A DNA stretch of 64,000 nt, from positions 5,749,040 to 5,813,039 of the forward strand of contig CM053275.1 in NCBI GenBank assembly GCA_028583415.1, written 5' to 3'. The position numbers and the translations under genes were made by a program. This DNA comes from Protea cynaroides (lineage: Eukaryota > Streptophyta > Magnoliopsida > Proteales > Proteaceae). Position 1 is the stretch's first letter; every line of letters begins with the position of its first letter. The notes beneath the pieces are model-generated. The model ran no database searches. It was not told the DNA's origin and was given only the letters and a program-made list of their open reading frames with translations. This document shows positions 56,801 to 64,000 of the stretch, in pieces.

Positions 56801-58090
56801 GTGTACTCTTCACTAGACCTCATCAATGTCCATGGGGTGTGGGACCTACTAGATATGGATGATGATGGGATCTCGACATCTCGTGGAGGATACACATATG
56901 TGCAAGTGAACTATTATATTTTATGAGTAGGTGGAGGGACTTTGGGTGCTAGCTAGTTAGAGACTATTTTGTACTTGATATGGAATTAAACTCCCAGCAC
57001 TCCCTTGCATGTGCGGGAATAAGTAGTACAGACACGTGGAGCCTGGGGATGGTGAAAATCCATTTTGATACTCTGTAAACAAATAGATAAAGTGACTGTA
57101 GACTATTTGGTAGTCGATGTGGGACTAAACTCCCAATACATTTATTTTCACAACTGCATAATAATTATGTAGTTTGTAATTATCACATAATCCTTGTTTC
57201 TATGTTTTCATGTAGGAATTGCTGTGGTGTTTGTGATGACTCTCACATCAGCCTTTCTAGTACTGATCATGATAATGATATGGAAAACCAACATACTCCT
57301 AGTAATTGCCTATGTTCTAGTCATAGGCACAGTTGAGTTTCTTTATCTAAGTTCAGTCCTCTACAAATTTGATCAAGGTGGGTATCTCCCATTGGCATTT
57401 GCTGCGATCCTAGTGACTGTAATGTACGTATGGAACTACGTATACCGCAAGAAATACAACTATGAGCTAGACCACAAGATTTCTCCTGAGAAGCTTAAAC
57501 AGATAGCCTCTAATACAAAATTATGCCGAATCCCTGGACTTGCCATCTTCTACTCTGAGTTAGTACAAGGGATCCCACCCATCTTCGAGCAGTACATAGC
57601 AAATGTACCAGCATTGCATTCACTCCTTGTCTTGGTCTCTATCAAATCACTACCAATAGGTAAGGTTCCAATAGAGGAACGGTTCCTTTTCCGGCGAGTC
57701 GAGCCACATGAACTTAACATCTTCCGCTGCGTTGTGAGGTATGGATACACTGATGCACACAATGAGAAAGAGACCTTTGAAGTAACCTTGATTGATAGAT
57801 TGAAAGAGTATATAAGTAAGGACTTGTGGCTATCACCTGTTGATGAAGAGAAAGAAAGTGATCAAATGGTGGAGAAAGAGCTAGAGGTTGTGGAGAGGGA
57901 GAGGCAGGCAGGCATTGTACATTTAATGGGGGAGAGTGAGGTGGTAGCTGGAAAAGGTGCTAGTTTTGGTAAGAGGGTATTGATAAACTATGCTTATAAC
58001 TTCTTGAGGAGGAATGTGAGACAAAGTTACAAGGTGTTTGATATCCCTTCTACTCGTCTCCTGAAAGTAGGAATGACGTACGAGCTTTAG
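50802..58090 (+). CDS. HAK5: High-affinity potassium transporter, HAK/KUP/KT family cluster I (HAK5-like)
   Basis: Eight exons: 50802-50999, 51100-51325, 51407-51655, 52609-52659, 54987-55247, 55512-55679, 56233-56487, 57216-58090. Total 760 residues with clean phases and GT-AG junctions; family members are usually 750-800. It is a plasma-membrane K+ uptake carrier coupled to protons, with about 12 membrane segments. Diagnostic motifs: GIVYGDIGTSPLYVY (residues 82-96), GEGGTFALYSL, VIGDGILTPSIS, QRFGTDKVGYTFAPI, TEALFADVGHF, SQAMISGTFSI, GQVYIPEIN, YKFDQGGYLPLAFA, and the end PSTRLLKVGMTYEL. The N-terminal cytosolic tail with KLSWQKLRRYDSLDAES is typical. HAK5-type genes are induced by low potassium; nothing in the promoter proves that here. 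The ATG is followed by a second in-frame ATG three codons later. No broken residue was seen. Confidence 0.95.
51800..52460. repeat. Two diverged copies of an about 115-bp repeat in HAK5 intron 3
   Basis: About 51805-51925 and 52330-52455 share the order: TGGGATTC/GAGATTCTAT, GTGTCGAACTCACCTCTAGAGTGTGAGA (second copy TATGAGACTTACCTCTACAGTGTGAGA), an inverted half near the end, then a GTATATG... AACTATTC tail. A third relative is in intron 7 at about 56802-56915. The arms are partly self-complementary (ATCAATGTCC against GGATGATGATGG in the third copy), suggesting a small foldback element. Confidence 0.5.
53310..53529 (+). repeat. Tandem 110-bp duplication in HAK5 intron 4
   Basis: 53310-53419 and 53420-53529 are almost identical, beginning GCTTTGAAAGAGACCAAC and ending AAACTCCAGTGTTA. 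Only a couple of substitutions separate them, so the duplication is recent. Confidence 0.93.
54451..54790 (-). repeat. Direct repeat of retroelement-like sequence in HAK5 intron 4
   Basis: GGTGGAGAGGCCC, AGGTCATAAG, TTGCACACTAC and CAAACC(C/A) recur in order at 54457-54560 and 54686-54790, 229 bases apart. Between them sits ATGATACCATTTGATGATG, like the minus strand of a primer-binding site. This looks like a collapsed LTR element in antisense orientation to the gene. Confidence 0.5.
55731..56135. mobile_element. MITE-like element in HAK5 intron 6
   Basis: CTGCGTTTGGTGTGCATT at the left and its imperfect reverse complement (CATAGCAAACACAGC) at the right bound about 405 bp full of GAATGCATTCC-like motifs. 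An A-to-T-rich flank hides any target duplication, so the superfamily is undecided. It does not touch the splice sites. Confidence 0.55.
56670..57140. repeat. Direct repeats in HAK5 intron 7
   Basis: A unit around GGGACTAATCTCCAGACATTCAT...GCAGACATGTGGAGACTAGGGA occurs at about 56670-56770, again at about 56958-57052, and partially at 57085-57140 (GACTATTTGGTAGTCGATGTGGGACTAAACTCCC). Such sequences (GTGGAG, TGGGACTAA) are common in Class I element debris. Confidence 0.5.
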
Positions 58091-61000
58091 AACAAGGAAA
58101 CGACTATAAAAGGAGCACATTTCAAAAGTGTAGAACCCATATTATATAGACGGCTCTCAAAGATGTGGGATGATTATCTGGTGAAAAAAAGATAGATGAA
58201 AAGAACATTCGAACTTGAGACAATCCAGCCTTAATGGAGGAATGACTCCTTTATTTCTTTTCCTCTTTTATAAGTAACCCATGGAAAAATTTGAGATGTA
58301 GTAAGCATCCTGTAAAGATGACACGGATATTGTACATTAACTTCTATTTTGAAAACTTGCAGTTCATGCATTGAATGTTCATCTTTGCATTGTTTTCAAA
58401 TGCTTTTGTTTTTCTCAATTGAACCTTACTCTAAAAGAAAATATTCTGAGGTTGTTTGATCAAGTCAAAACCTCTAGAGGCATTTTGGTAATTATGTTCA
58501 TCACATCATCCCTAGATTCCCTACTGCTTTGGAAAGATTCAGAACGTCGGCGGTTAATTAAGCAAAACATTGAATGCAAAAAATCAGTCAGTACACAATT
58601 TACTGAGAAATCCATTTATCATCAATGTGCACTATCCACGATGACTAAAATTACCAAAATGCTCATATAACATTGATCTGGTCAAATGACTTTGAAATCG
58701 AATTAAACTTCATGATTAGGTGATTTCATTATTGAAACTATTTGAAAACGTATTGGAAATGAGTTGATTTGACTATTATTTAAGTAATATATATATTTTT
58801 TTTATCATATGGGTTCTACTTTCAAAAGTATATTTCAATTATCTTTTGGTTAAATTGGTTGTCAATTTTTACATTATTAAAAGAATATAGAAAGAGCTTT
58901 CCAATGACACCTCGATCACTCAATTTGGATTTTGGAATCCCCCATGCTTAAGATCATCCTATCCAGCTTGAAAATGATTATTACATTTAATTCATATACA
59001 TGTTAGTTTGGGAAACTCAAGACCGCCCTAGATTCTATTTTTGCTACTTTGTTATGCGTTTTTCTATTTTGATGGTAATGTCGAAGGTGCAGTTTTAGTG
59101 TCTAATTTGGGATGACTCAATTCCTTATATTTATTTATTATTTATTAATGAATTTTTGCAGACCTTCAGTTGAAAAAAAGAAGAAGAAGAATTGCATCAA
59201 AATTGACAAAAAAAAAAAAATGCATGATATCACCCATAGATGAGTCCCACACCAATTGGAACCCACCATCAAGAATCTGCTTGGATGTTTTAAAATTTTA
59301 AAACATAAAAACAAAGTTTAGTAAAAATAAGGCCAATAGTGTTCTAACAACTACCCAAAAAAATTATTTCCCAAAACACATCTGTTTTGTTCCCTCTGCT
59401 TTGGAGTTTGGCCCTGGGCTTTGTTTCATTGTTTTCGATTCTCCTCTAGGGGTTTTCTCTCCTAGTGGCAGTTTGTTTGTGCTTTCTTTTCCCTTTAAGT
59501 TTTAATAAATAATCTATTTATCTAAAAAAAAAATCCACAAGTTTTTGTTTTTGACATAATAAAAATTACCAGATTTAAAAAACAAGGGAAAAAAAAAGAA
59601 TGTTACAATCTTAATTAAAAAGGGGGAAAAGAAAAAAAAAATTACTTAAAATTGTGTAAATAAAAATCATTTCAAGCACAATAACCAGATGAGAACTATA
59701 AGCGTAGAATTATTCTATGTGAAAAAGCTAGGGCAGAGTTCAGGAACAATACACTGGTATGGTGCCATTTGGAATTTATACCGGACTACAGTTACTTAGG
59801 GTTGCAAACGATGAAGGTGCTTTTAGGCAGAATGTAAGACAAGAGAATCGATTCATGAGTCATGACCTCTGAGTGACTGCACTCAAGTGGCTACGTAACC
59901 CAACCAATTGCCTTTGTTCACGCGGCCCCATGTTTACTATTCCATTGTCCTCCTCCTCGTCTCCCCTGCAAGTATAGTGGGGTTGTACATGGACTCCAAA
60001 CCACCTAAAAACCTGCTCTTTATAGGTTTTAAGGATCAGAAAGGAATACAATTTCTAAACCCTAAGATTTTGCTTGTATTGAAGAAAAAACAGTATATAG
60101 TTAGCTAGAACTTTTCACATTTGACGGATGGAGAATTGAAGGGGTTACAACACTACTCTCTCCATCATCAGTTGCAGTTTTTGAAGAATTTGATCCAAAC
60201 AGACTGAGACTCAAGACTCAGGAGTAAGAGGAAACCCCCACTTTGACTTCTCTCCACCATGCCTATGTCCATGGACATTCAAGAAGAAGAGAAGGGTTCT
60301 CTTCTCTCTCTCTCTCTCTTTCTCTCTCAGACACACACACACATACACACAGCTAGCTCTGTGATTGCAATACAACCACCTCTTTTTTTGGAGCATAAGT
60401 TTGCAGTTTGGAGGAGAGGGGATACTTCATCATTCGAATTAAATTTAGAGGAAAAAAAAAAAAAAAACACTTCTCTTTAGTCTGGGTAGGTGGCTCTATT
60501 CAATGGACATTCACCCACTACATATACATACAAACATGCATTGTTGAGATACTTTTAAAACTTCAAAAGGTGTTAAACTATGTACTAAGTATGTCGTAAC
60601 AAAAAGTTTGGAAGAAAATGCACGGCATGTGTTCTTGAGTACATCTTTACAAGTTGCACCACAACAAGGCACTAGATATATGTCACATTGCCTCTGCAAT
60701 TGGTTTCGGTAATGGAATCCCATATTTAGAGACTATGGTAGTGGCCTCCAGATGAAGAGATCTAGTTCTAGCTGCTGATACCTTATAGGACCTTGTTCAC
60801 ATAATAATTTAGTGAAAAGAAAGCATTGGTTCTTTCATTTCCATCTCTTTCTGTTCCATTTTAGTCAATTAAATCTTCAAATAATGGGTTAAATTAAGCA
60901 TACTCCCTTAAAGGGTACACGCTGATTGATCAAAAACTAGCATGAGAAGAGACAAAAAGCTTCAATGTGGAGGCCACAACAACAAGACACACCAAAATAG

Positions 61001-62128
61001 ATCAGTGTGCCCCTGAAGTGGTCCCCTAGTCACCTTGAACAGAAACTCCTGAGGGAACCCATCATCCTTAATTCTTCTGTATAAAGTTTCAGAACTTCCA
61101 GTAAGCTCGATATTCCATTCATCCTCACCAGTGGGAAGATTACCCAATCCATTTGAATATAATAAATATCAACAAGCCCAAGATAGAAGGAGAATTTTCA
61201 CGGCAAATCACGCAGTGTTGAGCCCCTCCCTAAATAATGGTCCCAGCTGGCTCTAGTGTTGAGGAAACCCTAACCCTAGACCCAAATGTAGCTTTGTAAA
61301 CTTCTTCTCTTCTACACAGGAGGATAACAAGCATGTTTGGTCCTTGGTTTGAGGATCACAAACATGTTTGGTAACCTCCCCTTCGATTATCCCCAGAAAT
61401 ACAAATGAAGAGGAACAAAAGGAATTAGAGAATGGTAATACATGACCATAAGACTCCAAAGGAGAATGAAATGAAACAAAAGAGAAAGGAAGTGAGAAAC
61501 AGTGTGTTTGTGTGTATACTTTGTAGCAAAGGAATTGTCGCTAGCTAGAACTTCTCAGGAAATGCTCAAGAAATATTGAGATTTTATATATGAACTGCAA
61601 AACCTAATCATTAGTACTGGTCCAAAAAATTAACAAAAGGGTTGAGTAAAACCCTAATCATCTAGTATACAAGGCCACTAATCAAATTAGGTCTAAACTA
61701 AAAATTTGTTTCAAGATGTTTTATCAAAGTTTAGTAAAGATGGGCTGGGTACTGACCTTTCAGTTTCCCATCTAATTATGAACTATGCCTGAGATTTGAA
61801 TGATGATCCCCAATTCATCTCGAAGCTTTAAACTTAAAACAACATGAAAATCAAGTTAGAACAATTAGCAGTTCACAGAATACTGTATACAACTCTTAAA
61901 CTAGATCAAATAACATAATTGAAACCCTAAGTTTCAAGCTTAATCCACAAAAAATCAGCCAAGATATATACAACTGCAGCCCATATTAATTAACTGGTAA
62001 ATTAGTAGTAATCAAAGAAAAACAAACAAACATATATAATGTTATACAGATTATAACATACCCTTATGAAAAAAAAAACTTCATGACCTAGATTTCATGA
62101 AATTACAACATCATTTCTGGCAAAGATC
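58091..62128. other. Spacer between the HAK5-like and NF-YB genes
   Basis: The first few hundred bases are the transporter's 3' UTR. No gene is supported in the rest. Minus-strand open frames at 60962-61147 and 61253-61459 have coding-like composition in parts but I recognise no family; they may be a decayed gene fragment. Microsatellites: CT near 60300-60325 and CA near 60330-60352. Poly-A runs lie near 59210, 59640 and 60453. Confidence 0.45.
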
Positions 62129-62650
62129 TTAAAATGGCCTGGAGATGGAGCCATAACTCTTGTCAATCACATTGAACTTGAGATCAGGTGTAGAAACTAT
62201 AGGTTGTTTCCTGGTGGTTTGGTCATCTTTGTCTTCAATATTGGTAGTCTTGTTCTGATTAGCCTTCTCACCTTCTAATTCCCTATATCTATGCAAATAC
62301 CTTTTTAGTGGTTCAGCATAGTCATCAAACCCTAGTGTGCCGAGAGCCCAACAGATGTCATCTCCATTAACGGTCTTCCTCTTCTCCTTATGACACTTGT
62401 CAGATGCTTCACCAGTAACAAAGCTTATGAACTCGGAAACACATTCTTGCATGGTTTCTTTGGCTTCTTTCGAGATCTTGGCATTAGGTGGAAGGATTTG
62501 CTTCATTATTCGGCCTACGTTAGCGATTGGAAGCAGACGATCTTGTTCCTTGATGTAACCATCATCTCCTGAAGTGTTGTTCTCAGATACACCTGCAATT
62601 TTGTACCTGTTAACTTCTGAATCAGGGCTACCATCAATGTTATCAACCAT
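62129..62650 (-). CDS. Nuclear transcription factor Y subunit B (NF-YB5-like)
   Basis: A single intronless frame of 173 residues, as usual for this subfamily. Residues 36-126 form the histone fold: DRLLPIANVGRIMKQILP, NAKISKEAKETMQECVSEF, ISFVTGEASDKCHKEKRKTV, NGDDICWALGTLGFDDYAEP, LKRYLHRYRELE. NF-YB pairs with NF-YC and then NF-YA to bind CCAAT boxes, and acts in the nucleus. The residue after KIS is Lys61 where LEC1-type proteins have Asp, so this is a non-LEC1 NF-YB; the NGDDICWAL wording and the KQILPPNAKISKEAK segment resemble NF-YB5. The tails are polar and unstructured. The ATG at 62650 is the first in frame after the TATA box at about 62731. Confidence 0.95.
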   Translation of the reverse strand: MVDNIDGSPDSEVNRYKIAGVSENNTSGDDGYIKEQDRLLPIANVGRIMKQILPPNAKISKEAKETMQECVSEFISFVTGEASDKCHKEKRKTVNGDDICWALGTLGFDDYAEPLKRYLHRYRELEGEKANQNKTTNIEDKDDQTTRKQPIVSTPDLKFNVIDKSYGSISRPF

Positions 62651-62728
62651 CTCTTTGAACAGATCGAATTAGATCCTCTCAAACACAGACACGTCGTCTC
62701 TTCCATCCAAGCTCTTACTCTCTCTCTC

Positions 62729-62737
62729 TCTATATAG
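62729..62737 (-). promoter_or_regulatory. TATA box of the NF-YB gene
   Basis: On the minus strand CTATATAGAG lies about 80 bases upstream of the ATG, the only TATA-like sequence in range. It abuts and partly overlaps the target duplication of the MITE at 62742. Confidence 0.55.
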
Positions 62738-62741
62738 AGAT

Positions 62742-63421
62742 AAAAAGGGTGTTAAACGGTACGATTTCGATTTAACGGTGCAGTACTTTCAATTTGGTTA
62801 GGTGGGTAAACTGGTAATATTGAAATCAAATTGTTTAATAAAAAGTTTTTAGTTGTTTATCAAAATCAATTATTAATAGGTTTCGATTTTTCGTTTTTGA
62901 ACAATTTTTGGTGAGGGGAATAAAAGTGAAGTCTCAAAAAAGGGGCAAGCGGATAGCATACTCACTCTTCACCTTAATATAAAATTATAAATATATCTCC
63001 CTTAGAACATCAAGTATCAATTTTAGTCGGTTTTAAATAGTTTAGTTAGTTAAGTGGATTTAGAACCATTTTTATTTTTAAAACCATAATCGAACCATTT
63101 ATTAACTAGTTTATCGGTTTTTTAAATAGTTTTTGGTGAAGGGAATAAAAGTAAAGTCTCGAAAAATAGGCAAATGGGCAACATACTCATTGCTCACCTT
63201 AATATAAAATAATAAATATATCCACCCCTGAGAACATCAAGTATCAATTTTTAATTGGTTTTAAATGGTTTAGTGAGTTAATCTGTTAAAAACCGTACCA
63301 AATAAACGATATTATTTTTGAAATCAGAACCAAATCATTTATTAACTGATTTAATAGTTATGGTTTAACAATTCGGCTTGATTTAAATAAACGGTTTCGA
63401 TTTGTTTTTTTTACCCTTTTT
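62742..63421. mobile_element. hAT-type MITE at the NF-YB promoter, 680 bp
   Basis: Termini AAAAAGGGT and ACCCTTTTT bound the element; inside them both ends continue with related AAACGGTACGATTTCGATTTAA and TTAAATAAACGGTTTCGATTT sequence. The 8-bp target duplication ATAGAGAT is perfect at 62734-62741 and 63422-63429. The interior contains a direct duplication of about 220 bp: GGTGA(G/A)GGGAATAAAAGT...CTTAATATAAAATWATAAATATATC occurs at about 62909 and again at about 63133. No coding capacity. Confidence 0.85.
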
Positions 63422-63429
63422 ATAGAGAT

Positions 63430-64000
63430 ACATCAAGTGAGTTTATGTACATGTACGCATATATGTGTATTTGCCCTTGTAGATATGATAAAGGGTCTTG
63501 AAACAAGACTCTAGCTAGACTTTGTTGTTTCATATTTCAAGCTACCAAATCATGATGCCAAGATGGTTGATATATTGGTTGGACTTTGGTGGCCTCTTTT
63601 GTATGCAACTAAGGATGGTGAGGCTTGAGGTAGAGCAGGTTTGGCACAAAGGTTCCACCCTCAAAAGCATCCCTCTAAAGATGAAGACTCGATTAGCTCA
63701 TTTACATTTCAAATGGTCCCCTCTCCCTTACCTCTCCTCCTATCCAACTCAACCAACACACACAAAAACACAAGTTCCCCCCTCAAGTATTTAACCTTTA
63801 TCATTGCTACCACTAAGTCTACTCCAAAATATACTTAAATAATGTTATATATTAAATCAGTGGATGATGTGAATGCACGTGTGCATGTGGTATTGTGGAT
63901 CCAACCAAACCTCATATTGAAATGGAACAGGTTTTACAGATGGGTCTGTCCATATGGTATCTGTGGATAGTCTATCTATTTGTATCACAAAGTAGGTAAA
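63430..64000. other. Window end, no gene seen
   Basis: Short open frames at 63522-63838 have no recognisable motif. The stretch holds ordinary AT-rich sequence with a purine-poor CTCCCTTACCTCTCC segment near 63721. Confidence 0.4.

Noticed and set aside
1..64000. A novel defence, biosynthetic or otherwise linked gene system
   Set aside because: The five supported genes belong to unrelated processes, and the remaining sequence is explained by transposable elements and tandem repeats. Nothing indicates functional clustering.

Overview
This window is nuclear DNA from a flowering plant, most likely a woody eudicot. Its genes are split by AT-rich introns with GT-AG junctions, the protein families are plant-specific (HAK/KUP potassium transporter, plant CUL1, SRG1-like dioxygenase, NF-YB5-like), and the spaces are filled with copia, gypsy, TRIM, SINE and hAT-type elements. 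I cannot name the species. Five protein-coding genes look intact. All exon models were derived by hand from splice sites, reading phase and family knowledge.

Layout. 105-1567 (+): a four-exon 2-oxoglutarate/Fe(II) dioxygenase. 1568-6229: repeat-rich spacer. 6230-15975 (-): a complete 19-coding-exon cullin-1 gene of 744 codons, with an LTR element in one intron, a hAT-type MITE in another, and an intron in its 5' UTR. 16620-20095: spacer with a 485-bp MITE flanked by a perfect 8-bp target duplication. 20096-35310 (-): a 14-exon gene (652 codons) for a conserved plant protein I cannot assign a function. It carries an in-frame tandem duplication of two exons, and its last intron is 6.25 kb long and hosts a nearly full-length copia element.

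35311-46249 is a retroelement cluster: a 350-bp local duplication, a 462-bp TRIM in one of its two copies, a tRNA-like SINE with a 14-bp target duplication, a very large Tat-like gypsy LTR (about 37413-44960) full of internal tandem arrays, a second gypsy remnant inserted in that LTR (39177-41637), and a 194-bp solo LTR. 46250-50721 is AT-rich spacer with no convincing gene. 50802-58090 (+): an eight-exon HAK5-type potassium transporter of 760 residues with repeat-laden introns. 58091-62128: spacer. 62129-62650 (-): an intronless NF-YB5-like histone-fold transcription subunit, with a 680-bp MITE inserted at its TATA box.

The genes do not form a pathway or operon. They are unrelated neighbours: specialised metabolism, SCF ubiquitin ligase scaffold, unknown, K+ uptake, transcription. 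I found no prokaryote-like system, gene cluster or defence island. The most informative signals are the exon-pair duplication in the unknown gene, the CAG-to-TAG nonsense pattern in the copia element (consistent with decay of CHG-methylated cytosines), the MITE at the NF-YB promoter, and several insertions datable or provable by target-site duplications.
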